This document shows positions 8,823 to 18,545 of a stretch of DNA of 64,000 nt, in pieces. The stretch is from the NCBI GenBank assembly GCA_019694475.1, contig JAIBBX010000003.1, forward strand, positions 62,001 to 126,000, given 5' to 3'. Within the stretch, counting starts at the first letter, position 1, and every line of letters begins with the position of its first letter. The notes under the pieces are model-generated. The model ran no database searches and had not been told where the DNA came from. It was given only the letters and a program-made list of their open reading frames with translations. Origin of the DNA: Parachlamydiales bacterium. GTDB lineage: Bacteria > Chlamydiota > Chlamydiia > Chlamydiales > SM23-39. The translations under genes were made by a program, and so were the position numbers.

Positions 8823-9030
8823 AAATTCTCCTGTAATTCAGTAAATTATACTATTAATTAATACTATTACTCAAATTAATGTTTAGTTAATTTGTTTAAC
8901 GGTTGATTGATGTTTTGTTAATAATTGGTTTTTAACAGTCTCTTATCCCGGGATCTCAGATAGACAGGAAAATTGACAGGGAGGTAGAATGAGAAGAAGG
9001 CTCATATGAGATGGGCATGGCTTTTTTCTT

Positions 9031-12000
9031 ATGGAAAAAAAAACGCCAGATTATGTCCTTGAATATCTGAAGATTGCTGAAGCGCTTTGTGCTGCTGGAG
9101 CAATCGGCGAACCGATATTTTCTCGAGGAACCTATCAATTTGAAGTGTCGGAAAAAGGGAAGAAGAAGGCGTTTCCATTCATTCAGATGAGTGATGAGGG
9201 AAACGTAACCGACTCGTTTTGTTCTTGCAAGGTGTCTGAAACGGGGAGGGGCTGCCCTCATTTGGCTGCCGCCTATTTACAAATTTTCAATGGGACTGAA
9301 GAACCTCTGCATGTCCGTTTCCGCAAGTCGCTTTGGAGCCGCATTTTTCAAATGTCGAGTAAGCGGCATGGCTATGACATCGACTGTCTGAAGAAAGAAA
9401 AAGAAGGGTTTTATTCATGCGAGTCCAAAACCAAAAAACCGCTCTTTTCAATCGAGGCGACGAATGCCAAAACAAAGAAGAAGCTTGAGGCCATTGTTTC
9501 CGAACGCCCGGTAGAGACCGAAGAGACCTCGATCAAGTTCTCAAATTTGCCAGCGGAAGAAATCGCGGCCTATAGGGCCGGAAATGCGAGCCATTCATTG
9601 CGTTTTGAGCTTTCATTTTGGTCGGATCTGGCCAAATGGCTCATGTATTTGGATGAAGTAAAAGAACCGTATGAGCTCTCTTTCGATGGTGCGCCTCTTC
9701 CCCAAGAGATGAAGCTCCACTTTCCCGGCCTTGGGATTTGGTTCTACATTTCTGAAGTGAATTGGCCTTGGATTATTCCGGCCCTGTCGACGGTGAATGC
9801 CCCTCTCAAGGTATTCGATGCAGAAGATACATCGATTGAGAGAGTCGAATACGATGAAATCAATCGACAGATCAAAATCCATCATAAGGGAGCTATAAAA
9901 AAAGAGAGCGATTTTACCGGAGTGCCAATCGGAGAGTGGCTTTACGTCGAGGGAAAAGGATTTTATCGGCGCAGATACGACCCGATCCTTGCAGATGATT
10001 TGATTCCAACCGAACGCGTTTCTTATGTGCTGACCCATTCTGAAAAGTCGCTGGATCCATTTTTGAAAATCCATTCGGAAAAACGGACTTGCAAATACCA
10101 GCTCCATTTCGATAAGGAAGGGAATTTGCATGTAGAACTCTATGTTCAAGAGCCAGGCGATATGAAATCGGACCGTTCGGCCTGTTTTGTCCCATGGGCC
10201 TATGTTCCTGATGAGGGATTTTTTCTTCTCGATGAATGGCTTTTTGAGGGCAAAGAAAAGATTGTTCCTCGCAAAGAGGTGGCTGAATTTGTGAACCGCC
10301 ACCGCCTTTGGCTCCACAATTTTCCAGGCTTCCAGACTCATTTGGGCAGCCTTGAATCGCATTTGACTTATCGTTTGAATGGAGATGGTCTATCCTTTGA
10401 TGCAGAGCTCAATTTCCCCGAAAATTATGAGGAAACGCACCACTTTGATGAATGGGTCTATATCAAAGGGCAAGGGTTTTACATGAAGAAGGAGGCCCGA
10501 GGCAGGCTTCCGCTCCATCCAGGATTGAAAATGCCGGCGGCGGAAATCTCAGCCTTCATATCGGCTCACAAAGAAGAACTTGAGCAAGTGCAAGGATTTT
10601 ACAATCCCAACCTTCCCATTCAGAAAAACGGATTGTATTTGACGATCAATGAACAGGGCCTCATTGCCATTTCGCCCAAGATGGAATACACTCCTGGCGT
10701 TGATCCTGCGTCGCTCATCCGGTTTGGCGATTACATTTTCCAAGAGGGAAAAGGGTTTTCAGAAATTCCTCCTGCAGCGAGGCTGCCTGAGCGGTATCAG
10801 CATCCCATGGTGATTCAAGAACCGCAGGAAGCGGCCTTTTTAGCTTATGAATTGGAACCGCTCAAACCCTATATTCTTGAAATCGACCCGCGCCTGGTTA
10901 TTCCGCATGATTTGAAGCTGAAAATCCGGAAAATCACTCCGAGCCGCAAAAGAAAAGGGCAAGAGTGGTTGATTGATCTGGTCTATGTTTCAGAAAAAGG
11001 GGCGATTGATGTTTTTTCTCTTTGGGATGCGTTCCAGTCGAAGAAACGGCATCTTTTTTCTTCTGCTGGATTGATCTATCTCAAAGAGCCCCGTTTCAAT
11101 TGGATCCGGCAGCTTCCCGCCAAAAGGCTCGATCGGAAAAAGGGGCTTATCAGGCTCAACACTCTAGAATGGATCCGCCTCACTGTATTCGAGCCGATCG
11201 AAGAACCTGAAGAAGAAGAGACGAGAAATTTTCTCGACGAATTGAACCGCCTTGAAACAAGCCGGCTTCTTGATATTTCGCGTTTGAAAGCCACTTTAAG
11301 GCCCTATCAAGAGCAGGGACTCAATTGGCTCTGGTTCCTTTATTGCCACGGCTTATCGGGGCTTCTTTGCGATGACATGGGGCTTGGAAAAACGCACCAA
11401 GCGATGGCGCTTCTCGCAGCCGTAGTCAATGAGGATGAAGAAAAGGGCAATAAATATCTGGTGATTTGTCCTACGTCGGTGATTTATCACTGGCAAGAAC
11501 TTCTCAAGCGCTTTTTACCTGAGATCCGGGTCTGCACTTACTATGGACTTGAGCGCACTTTGGAAGATTTTGAGGAGAATTATGATCTTCTTCTCACATC
11601 TTACGGCATTATGCGCACTGGACGAGAGAATCTAAAAGCCTATCGGTTTGAAGTGGCGATTTTCGACGAGATCCAGATCGCTAAGAACTACGCATCACAA
11701 ACGCATAAAGCGCTCCGTTCAATCCGAGCGCAAATGAGACTTGGACTTTCTGGTACGCCGATTGAAAACCGCCTCAGAGAGCTCAAATCGCTGATCGATA
11801 TCGCACTTCCTGGCTATATGCCTCCCGATCCCGTTTTCCGCGAAATTTTCATCACTCCAATTGAAAAAAACCAAGATCCTGAGAAAAAAGCGCTCCTTTC
11901 TAAGTTGGTCAAACCATTCATTCTTCGCAGGAAGAAAAGCGAAGTGCTTACCGATCTGCCTGAGAAAATTGAGGAGATCGCCTATTGCGATCTTTCCGAA

Positions 12001-12711
12001 GAGCAAAAAGGATTGTATCGGGAAATCGCATTCAAAATGCGCGATACTGTCTATCAAGACCTCAAAGATACGACGAAACCGGTTTCGTTCATGCATGTCT
12101 TTTCGGCTCTTTCCAGCCTCAAACAAATTTGCGACCACCCCTCTCTCGTCCTTGAAGAGCCGAAGCCGTATCATGATCATCAGTCTGGAAAATGGGATCT
12201 TTTTGTCGAATTGCTAAATGAGGCGCGCGAAAGCGGTCAGAAAGTGGTTGTCTTTTCGCAATACCTCGAAATGCTTGCGATTATCGAGTCGCATCTCAAG
12301 AAAAAGGGGATCGGTTTTGCCACGATCAAAGGTTCGACCCGAGATAGGCCTGAGCAGCTGCGAAGATTTAGGGAAGACCCAGGTTGCGAAGTTTTTGTCG
12401 CCTCGCTTCTTGCAGCTGGCGTCGGGATCGATTTAACCGTTGCCTCCATTGTCATCCACTACGATCGATGGTGGAACCCTGCTAAAGAGAACCAAGCGAC
12501 CGACCGGGTCCACCGGATTGGCCAAAACCGGGGCGTTCAAGTCTTTAAGCTCGTTACCAAGCACACCATTGAAGAGTATATTCATGAAATGATCGAACGA
12601 AAAAAGGGGCTTATCGAAGATATTGTAGGCGGCGAAGATCAGATCAACTATCTTACTCGGGAAGAGCTGCTCCAGGTCTTCGAAACTATGTATAGCGAAA
12701 TCAATAACTGA
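9031..12711 (+). CDS. SWIM zinc-finger SNF2-family helicase, first copy
   Basis: A 1226-residue SNF2-type ATPase. Near the N-terminus is a SWIM zinc finger, C64-x-C66-x8-C75-x-H77. Residues about 100-740 hold divergent, partly repeated modules (several end in a GFYxRR/GFYMKK-like turn) that I cannot assign. The motor is at about 760-1215: Walker A GLGKT near 780, DEIQ near 880 as Walker B, SGTPIENRL (motif III), and [19 protein letters not shown] (motif VI). It is paralogous to the protein at 45894-49373 and to chlamydial CT555/CT708, which also pair SWIM with SNF2. It probably remodels protein-DNA complexes. The last 11 bases overlap the convergent tpsB gene. Confidence 0.88.
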   Translation: MEKKTPDYVLEYLKIAEALCAAGAIGEPIFSRGTYQFEVSEKGKKKAFPFIQMSDEGNVTDSFCSCKVSETGRGCPHLAAAYLQIFNGTEEPLHVRFRKSLWSRIFQMSSKRHGYDIDCLKKEKEGFYSCESKTKKPLFSIEATNAKTKKKLEAIVSERPVETEETSIKFSNLPAEEIAAYRAGNASHSLRFELSFWSDLAKWLMYLDEVKEPYELSFDGAPLPQEMKLHFPGLGIWFYISEVNWPWIIPALSTVNAPLKVFDAEDTSIERVEYDEINRQIKIHHKGAIKKESDFTGVPIGEWLYVEGKGFYRRRYDPILADDLIPTERVSYVLTHSEKSLDPFLKIHSEKRTCKYQLHFDKEGNLHVELYVQEPGDMKSDRSACFVPWAYVPDEGFFLLDEWLFEGKEKIVPRKEVAEFVNRHRLWLHNFPGFQTHLGSLESHLTYRLNGDGLSFDAELNFPENYEETHHFDEWVYIKGQGFYMKKEARGRLPLHPGLKMPAAEISAFISAHKEELEQVQGFYNPNLPIQKNGLYLTINEQGLIAISPKMEYTPGVDPASLIRFGDYIFQEGKGFSEIPPAARLPERYQHPMVIQEPQEAAFLAYELEPLKPYILEIDPRLVIPHDLKLKIRKITPSRKRKGQEWLIDLVYVSEKGAIDVFSLWDAFQSKKRHLFSSAGLIYLKEPRFNWIRQLPAKRLDRKKGLIRLNTLEWIRLTVFEPIEEPEEEETRNFLDELNRLETSRLLDISRLKATLRPYQEQGLNWLWFLYCHGLSGLLCDDMGLGKTHQAMALLAAVVNEDEEKGNKYLVICPTSVIYHWQELLKRFLPEIRVCTYYGLERTLEDFEENYDLLLTSYGIMRTGRENLKAYRFEVAIFDEIQIAKNYASQTHKALRSIRAQMRLGLSGTPIENRLRELKSLIDIALPGYMPPDPVFREIFITPIEKNQDPEKKALLSKLVKPFILRRKKSEVLTDLPEKIEEIAYCDLSEEQKGLYREIAFKMRDTVYQDLKDTTKPVSFMHVFSALSSLKQICDHPSLVLEEPKPYHDHQSGKWDLFVELLNEARESGQKVVVFSQYLEMLAIIESHLKKKGIGFATIKGSTRDRPEQLRRFREDPGCEVFVASLLAAGVGIDLTVASIVIHYDRWWNPAKENQATDRVHRIGQNRGVQVFKLVTKHTIEEYIHEMIERKKGLIEDIVGGEDQINYLTREELLQVFETMYSEINN

Positions 12712-14305
12712 GCATGAAGCCTAGGTGGACTTTGTTTTTAATGCCGGTATAGGGTGCGGTTTTTAGCTGAAAGCCCCAATCAAATCGGAGCGAGATATAA
12801 TCCTTCAGATGATAGCGCAAACCGGGGCCTACGCTGTAAATCTGGAGCCAGTTTTTTACGCCTGGGACTTTTTGAGTATAGTTTCCTCCGCCATAGTCAA
12901 AAAAGACGAGAAGCATGGTCTGATCTTTTTGTCCTGGTTTGTGGTAAAAGATCGGGAATTGGGGAGAGCGGATTTCAAAATTGAAAATCACACCGTTTGC
13001 TGCATTGATCGCCCTTTCTTCGTAGCCGCGCACTGTGTCATATCCGCCAATTCCAAGTTCTTCGCTTGGGAGAAGGTTTGCAGATGACCCTTGGCCGCGC
13101 AGAAACCAGTAAAAGCTGAAGTCGCGGTAGTATTGGAGGTAGCTTAGAGAGCCTTTCCCGTACAAATAGGCGTTTTTGGAGCCAAAGCTCAGTGCATTAT
13201 AACGGGAGTTTTGCTGGTCAGGAAGCCACTGACCGGGAGAGCCGTAGCTTTCAATCATAAATGTCAGCTGGTTTTTGCCCCATTGCATGCCAAAGGTATA
13301 TTGAGCCACGAGCTGGAAGAGATTTACCTGGTTGACGATGACCTCGATAGCAGGCTGTGGTACAAAATTGATGTTGTTATTTGTTCGTTTGAAATCAAAG
13401 CCTGCAGTGAGCTCTTGATAAAAAGTGGTATAAAGAGGCTTGAAAGGGATTTGATAGCGCAAGGAGCCTTGATAGCTATTTCCTGTACCGCCAAAATCGT
13501 CAAATTTCGGCCTCACTCCAGAAAAGCCTCCATACAATACAAGAGCATTTTTCCAAGGGAAAAGCATTGTATAATTGAACGTGTGAGCCCAAAAACTTTT
13601 GCAGTCGATGGAAGTGGTATATTGATAGGAGAGAACCTGGTTTAGGAAAAATGCATATCCCCAGTTGCAGCCTGCCCAAATGCGCGTGTTTTGCGTCGAA
13701 TCATTTCCTGTATTATCTGCGCCGGTATAAATCCGCACTGGAAAACGATCGTTTGGCATGATCGTGACATCAGTTGTTTCAGGAGTTTCTCCTGGAGAGA
13801 AGATGGCTGTTGCGTTTTGGAAGGGATTTCGATTGAGCCAAGCAATGTCATTGAGAAGATCTTTTGTGTTCAAAGGATCGTTTTTGGAAAGAGAGAATTT
13901 GTTGCTGTAGTATGAATTGAAAAACCACTTATTTCCGCTTACTTGGCATTGGTCTACTCTGCTCACAATAACAACCAATTGCACAACTCCGTTTTTGAGA
14001 TTTTGCTCGGGAATTTCGACAATGACGACCGGATAGCCTTGATCTCTATAGTAGCGAATGACTCCCATCTTTAGATCGCGAAGCGACTCTTCAGTCAGCG
14101 GTTTCCCAAGAAAATCGCATCCGAGCTCTTTTTCGATCGCTGCACTTCCGCCAGGAATCGAGAGCCCTTGCGAACAAAAACCCTCCATTGTTTCAACTTC
14201 ATGCACATCTGCTTGTGATGGAACAAGCAATACCCCCTTCAATTGATCAATCAAAGGTTCAGCAAAAAGAGCGGAGGCAAAGAGGAGAGCAATAAAACGG
14301 TACAT
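12701..14305 (-). CDS. Two-partner secretion outer-membrane transporter (TpsB)
   Basis: A 534-residue Omp85-superfamily pore that exports the adjacent TpsA protein. After a signal peptide (MYRFIALLFASALFA) come the POTRA regions, with the family stretch LKMGVIRYYRDQGYPVVIVEIP around residues 85-106; no segment recognised beyond that until the 16-strand barrel. The barrel contains the conserved loop-6 motif DTVRGYEE and the terminal SLRFDWGF strand, both diagnostic. The first residues after the signal lack a clear N-terminal plug helix like that of FhaC, but this is by-eye only. It starts 2 bases after the tpsA stop, so the two form one operon with the substrate gene first. Confidence 0.9.
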   Translation of the reverse strand: MYRFIALLFASALFAEPLIDQLKGVLLVPSQADVHEVETMEGFCSQGLSIPGGSAAIEKELGCDFLGKPLTEESLRDLKMGVIRYYRDQGYPVVIVEIPEQNLKNGVVQLVVIVSRVDQCQVSGNKWFFNSYYSNKFSLSKNDPLNTKDLLNDIAWLNRNPFQNATAIFSPGETPETTDVTIMPNDRFPVRIYTGADNTGNDSTQNTRIWAGCNWGYAFFLNQVLSYQYTTSIDCKSFWAHTFNYTMLFPWKNALVLYGGFSGVRPKFDDFGGTGNSYQGSLRYQIPFKPLYTTFYQELTAGFDFKRTNNNINFVPQPAIEVIVNQVNLFQLVAQYTFGMQWGKNQLTFMIESYGSPGQWLPDQQNSRYNALSFGSKNAYLYGKGSLSYLQYYRDFSFYWFLRGQGSSANLLPSEELGIGGYDTVRGYEERAINAANGVIFNFEIRSPQFPIFYHKPGQKDQTMLLVFFDYGGGNYTQKVPGVKNWLQIYSVGPGLRYHLKDYISLRFDWGFQLKTAPYTGIKNKVHLGFMLSY

Positions 14306-14307
14306 AT

Positions 14308-17300
14308 TTACAATCTATGATCCAGTTTGAGAGTGTTGTAGTTTCTGTGAGATAAGTAAAAGTAAATATATTCCCAGCTTAATAAATCATAGCTGGAAAC
14401 TGTTTTGTCTTTTAGTTTTTCTCTTCCTTTATATTCGATCTGCATGGTTTTGGCCACGTAGATTCCCCGGTCGAAGAATGTGTTCCAATCTTGGAATGGT
14501 TCGTTGATTGCGATCGTAAAATTATTGGCTGCTGGGCTTCCAGGTGGGATTTGTGGGAATGTTTTATAAAAGATTGTGAAGGGGGTTCCTGTGACGCCAT
14601 TTGGATTGTTTGGATAAAAAATCCCCCATTGGGCGGTTGGAGTATTCACGAGAGGAGTGACTACGCCTAAAGGTTGTGTGTTCATGAGGCCTTGAATATT
14701 CGGCGGGACGCTGAGAGAAGTGTAGACGAATAAGTTCGATCCCGAAGCTGTGAATAATGTGCCTGTTGCATCAAGAAAGAAATTCCCTGGGCCTACGCTT
14801 GATGGGAAATTATTGTCAGCGACTAAAGTGAGGGTGTTGTTTGCATTGTTATTTGCAATCGAGGAGAAGGCTCCTACATTCAAATTACGGCCTGCTTTAA
14901 TGACCATATCGCCGCCGAGAGGGGAACCCATAAATGAACCTTGAATGGTAGCTGCGCTACTGAGCGATGCGGCGCTCATGATGATATCATTTCCCGTTGT
15001 GATGTTGATATTGCCTCCGCCTCCACCAATACCAGTGAGGATAAAAGGTGAAGCGCTTGATGCAGAGGAGGTCGCGGTCATGTTCAAATTGCCGCCTGCA
15101 TTGATGGTGATATTGTTACTTGCGCCTGGTCCCCAAGTTCCGATCAAAGCGGCAGCTGTATTGGCACTTCCTCCATAGAGAGAAAGGTTGCCTGATGTTG
15201 TAATAAAGATCTCTCCATTTCCGCCGGCGCCAAGCTGTCCTACAAACAAATCGGCTAAGGCAAACATTCCTGTGCCCCCAACTAAAGTGATGTTGCCAGC
15301 ATTGACAGTCAAATCGCCGCTGCTGCCTGGCGTTGCAGCTGCGTTGATTTCTGCAATCGCCATAACTCCCGACCCGGCAACTAGGTTGAGACTACCCGTT
15401 GTACTAAATGTTGTTGAATCGAAATTGCTTCGAATACGAGCATTATTTGATCCGGCAATAAGCTGGGCATTCATGCTTGGGTTAACAGCCACAGGGCCAT
15501 TCCCTACGATTAATGAATCTCCTGTACTTCCAAACATACTCAAACTTCCTGATGAGAAGATGAGCTGTCCCGCTGCTGAATTGTTCAGAATCCCGCTATT
15601 GCTGTTGAGAGTAGCCGTCCCTATCGAGGAGACAAAAAGATTGCCCCCCATCATTCCCACTTGCATCTTGGCTGGATTGGCTCCATTTGTTGGAAAACCG
15701 GTCATTGTAAGATCAGTCATGCCGGTTACTGTAATATTTCCGCCAACAGTTGTTTGAATCCCAGCAAAGGCGGTCATCAATGCCCCGCTTGCATTTGAAG
15801 TGATTGTCATTGAATTGGGAATGGTGTAGGTAATTGAAATATCATTTGTTGCCAGGTTCCCATTGGTTGCAAATCCAGCAAAAGATTGATTTGCCGTGCC
15901 GCTTGTAATCGAAATCGGGCCTGAGCAAGAGACTAAAACATCCCCATTGCCGCCAGGAGCAAAAGATGTAAGGTCGCCAGTTCCGATCAAGGCGTGCGCA
16001 TTGGTTCCTGAACCTCCAGTCATTGAGATGGATCCTGCTTGGAGGATTAAATTTCCACTGCCTGAAACTACCGCAGCCTCGATTTTAGCGTACGTATTCA
16101 AAGCCGATCCACCCTGCATGACAATGGGTCCTGCAACAGTCAAATTCGTTGGACCTTGATTATTGCCAAGAGCGGAACCGCCTGAAGCAGTGTTCCCTGC
16201 AATCAGATGGCAAAATCCCGCAACATCGACTACCACATTGGATGTTGCTCCTGCTGCGCCCAAAAACGAACCGGAACTGCACGACATGTCGACATTATTG
16301 AAACGGGCGCTCAAATTTTGGTCGGAACTGATCGAGCATAAATTTCCCATGCCAGATCCGGACATCGTTAAATTGCCCGCGCTTGCAGGAGACGGATTGA
16401 TGATGATATTCCTTCCATTTCCAGCTGTCATAATGGTATTGATGAACACATGCCCAGCTGTTGCGTTTAAATTAAGAGCTGTTGGTGCGTAGATTTCGAT
16501 ATCTCCGCTGAATGTTTTAACTTCAGTGCTCATTGTCGATGCATTGACATTGATTGTTGGAGCATCGAGATAAATTGTGGTGATTGCGGAAGCAGCATTG
16601 TAGTTGGCTATAATACTGTTGTTGATAGTGATCAATCCGCCAGTGCCATTTGCGATGAGCTTCAAAGTGGTTGGTGCGGCTGGCGTCCAAGAAATTGGAT
16701 CGGTTACAGTGATGGTTCCGGTAACGGCAGCTGTACTCATCGAAGCATCAACGGTTACGTTGTTGCATGAAAGATAATTTGCTAGATCTGTATTGTTGAT
16801 GTTTGCTGCCGCAAGAGCGCCAAATGTATAGTTCTGGGCAGGCAAGGGGCATGGGCCAGGAGGGCCGAATGGAGAGACTCCAAGGGTTGTCGCTGCAGCT
16901 GAAATCGTGACTGCGCAGGGGTCGAGGAGGAGCGTGCCCGTTTTTCCAAATGGAGCTTTCGTATCGATCTGGCCTTTTGGGAAAAAGGAGTTGCGGCTCG
17001 AAATTTCTACGAAGCCTCCATCGCCGCTCTGAGGTCCGCCTTTAGCCGAAATTGTACCGTTGAAAGCATTCATCTCATCGGCCCAAAGAATGATTTTTCC
17101 GCCATCGCCCTCAGTCAAAGAATCGGCTAAAATTCGTGCATTTTCCTTTACAAAAATCGCTTTTGGTTCTTGAGCAAAAGCTGGATCTTTACCTGCAAAT
17201 ACAGACCCGCCGCCATTTTCGGAAGAAACATCGATCAGGGCATCATCCGCTAAAACGATCTGGTCTGCGTGGAGATGGACTGTCCCTTTTTCTGAGATCA

Positions 17301-18096
17301 CTTCACCGTTGATATGCAGATTGCCTTTTTCAGCGACTAAATAAATGTTGCCGCTTTCTTTTTTCACGCCGAGAGCGTCGATTTTTCCTTCGTGAGATAT
17401 GGCCAAGGCGTATGGATTGCCGGAAGCTTTTAGCTCCGCAGAAAGACTTTCGATCATCCCTTGCTGCTGGATGCCGGCTTCTATATCGAGTTCTGTATCA
17501 ACCGGGGTTAAAATGAAAAGCCTTTCTTCTCCAAAGGCTTTTAACAGCACTTTGGCGCCGCATCCGATCGCGCTAAGGCCATTGGGAGCAGAGATTTCGC
17601 CTGAATTTTTCACGAATTGCCCAACAAGAACGACATCGCCATCGAGCGCTTCGATTTTGCCCTCATTGATCAGGTGGGACTTGCTAAATCCTTCAAAAAC
17701 AAGATCCCCTCCCTTGAGGAAATCTTGATTCATCACATCAAATGTGGATCCAATAAAGGATCCGGTTTGCAAAACTCCAGATGAACCAATGACGATCCCA
17801 TTTGGGTTGATGAGATAGACTTTGCCATTGGATTTAAGAGAGCCGAAGAGCTCGCTCGGATTTGAGGAAATGACTCGGTTTAAAACTGCGCTTGCCGTGC
17901 TCGGCTGCAGAAACTGTGTGATCTCTCCGCGGTTAATAGAAAAATTTTGCCATTCGATGATCGCTTTATCAGAGGTGCGGATCGATAAATGATCGCCTTG
18001 TAAAGCAATGTGAGCTTCGCCATGAATGACAGAGTGGCCGCTCGGATTGGCTGCAAGCAAACAGGGGGCAAAGAGAAAAATATAGGCAAAACGCAT
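14308..18096 (-). CDS. Filamentous-haemagglutinin-type secreted protein (TpsA)
   Basis: A 1262-residue exoprotein. It has a signal peptide (MRFAYIFLFAPCLLAA) followed by the TPS domain to about residue 270, showing the hallmark INPNGIVIG and QFLQPSTASAVLNRV. The remaining length is rich in Gly, Asn, Ser and Thr with recurring short motifs of the type GGNI.I.., as expected of a long right-handed beta-helix on the cell surface. The last 50 residues are different, charged and tyrosine-rich. Adhesion or contact-dependent functions are usual for this family; the target is unknown. It is co-transcribed with the TpsB pore. A long antisense reading frame within it is a compositional shadow. Confidence 0.88.
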   Translation of the reverse strand: MRFAYIFLFAPCLLAANPSGHSVIHGEAHIALQGDHLSIRTSDKAIIEWQNFSINRGEITQFLQPSTASAVLNRVISSNPSELFGSLKSNGKVYLINPNGIVIGSSGVLQTGSFIGSTFDVMNQDFLKGGDLVFEGFSKSHLINEGKIEALDGDVVLVGQFVKNSGEISAPNGLSAIGCGAKVLLKAFGEERLFILTPVDTELDIEAGIQQQGMIESLSAELKASGNPYALAISHEGKIDALGVKKESGNIYLVAEKGNLHINGEVISEKGTVHLHADQIVLADDALIDVSSENGGGSVFAGKDPAFAQEPKAIFVKENARILADSLTEGDGGKIILWADEMNAFNGTISAKGGPQSGDGGFVEISSRNSFFPKGQIDTKAPFGKTGTLLLDPCAVTISAAATTLGVSPFGPPGPCPLPAQNYTFGALAAANINNTDLANYLSCNNVTVDASMSTAAVTGTITVTDPISWTPAAPTTLKLIANGTGGLITINNSIIANYNAASAITTIYLDAPTINVNASTMSTEVKTFSGDIEIYAPTALNLNATAGHVFINTIMTAGNGRNIIINPSPASAGNLTMSGSGMGNLCSISSDQNLSARFNNVDMSCSSGSFLGAAGATSNVVVDVAGFCHLIAGNTASGGSALGNNQGPTNLTVAGPIVMQGGSALNTYAKIEAAVVSGSGNLILQAGSISMTGGSGTNAHALIGTGDLTSFAPGGNGDVLVSCSGPISITSGTANQSFAGFATNGNLATNDISITYTIPNSMTITSNASGALMTAFAGIQTTVGGNITVTGMTDLTMTGFPTNGANPAKMQVGMMGGNLFVSSIGTATLNSNSGILNNSAAGQLIFSSGSLSMFGSTGDSLIVGNGPVAVNPSMNAQLIAGSNNARIRSNFDSTTFSTTGSLNLVAGSGVMAIAEINAAATPGSSGDLTVNAGNITLVGGTGMFALADLFVGQLGAGGNGEIFITTSGNLSLYGGSANTAAALIGTWGPGASNNITINAGGNLNMTATSSASSASPFILTGIGGGGGNINITTGNDIIMSAASLSSAATIQGSFMGSPLGGDMVIKAGRNLNVGAFSSIANNNANNTLTLVADNNFPSSVGPGNFFLDATGTLFTASGSNLFVYTSLSVPPNIQGLMNTQPLGVVTPLVNTPTAQWGIFYPNNPNGVTGTPFTIFYKTFPQIPPGSPAANNFTIAINEPFQDWNTFFDRGIYVAKTMQIEYKGREKLKDKTVSSYDLLSWEYIYFYLSHRNYNTLKLDHRL

Positions 18097-18121
18097 AAAC
18101 CAAAAAGTTTTTGTTTTGCGC

Positions 18122-18433
18122 TCAATTTATCTTTTTATGATTTATTCTAAAAGTTTTTTTTCCGATTTGAGGGATTGCATTCGCGGCGCGCATGAAAATG
18201 TTCCGGGATTGATGATAATGTTTTGAATACTGATAGATGGCCAAACTAGCAATCAAAATGATCCCGATTCCAACGGCGACATAGTTGCCATTTAAAAATA
18301 TAATCGCAGCAACTCCTACAACAATTGCTATAAGAGCAAGGAGACTTTTTAGAATCATCTCTTTTTTTAAAGCTCTTGTATAATCAATGATTTGCTGCCG
18401 CGCATCCAAATTTTCGTTTGGAATAATTGCCAT
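18122..18433 (-). CDS. Small protein with two adjacent membrane segments, Inc-like
   Basis: A 103-residue protein with two hydrophobic segments (about 31-48 and 51-67) divided by a very short turn, a basic middle (KHYHQSRN) and a basic C-terminus. Such a bilobed hydrophobic domain is the hallmark of chlamydial inclusion-membrane (Inc) proteins, but it is a weak criterion and an ordinary membrane protein is possible. It ends 25 bases upstream of tpsA on the same strand. No recognised family. Confidence 0.6.
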   Translation of the reverse strand: MAIIPNENLDARQQIIDYTRALKKEMILKSLLALIAIVVGVAAIIFLNGNYVAVGIGIILIASLAIYQYSKHYHQSRNIFMRAANAIPQIGKKTFRINHKKIN

Positions 18434-18545
18434 AATAACCCTAACCCGGGTTTATTATATTCGATTTTTTCGATTTTTTCTACCCTAATAAATGAGTTGA
18501 AGTGTTGATCGGAAATCTCTATACTCTTTTACGAAAAGAAAAAAT

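Noticed and set aside
15188-15757. Open frame of 189 codons antisense to tpsA (and neighbours at 14750, 14945, 15896, 16163)
   Set aside because: The Gly/Asn/Thr-rich composition of tpsA opens the opposite frames; the antisense proteins are Pro/Ala low-complexity without family features.
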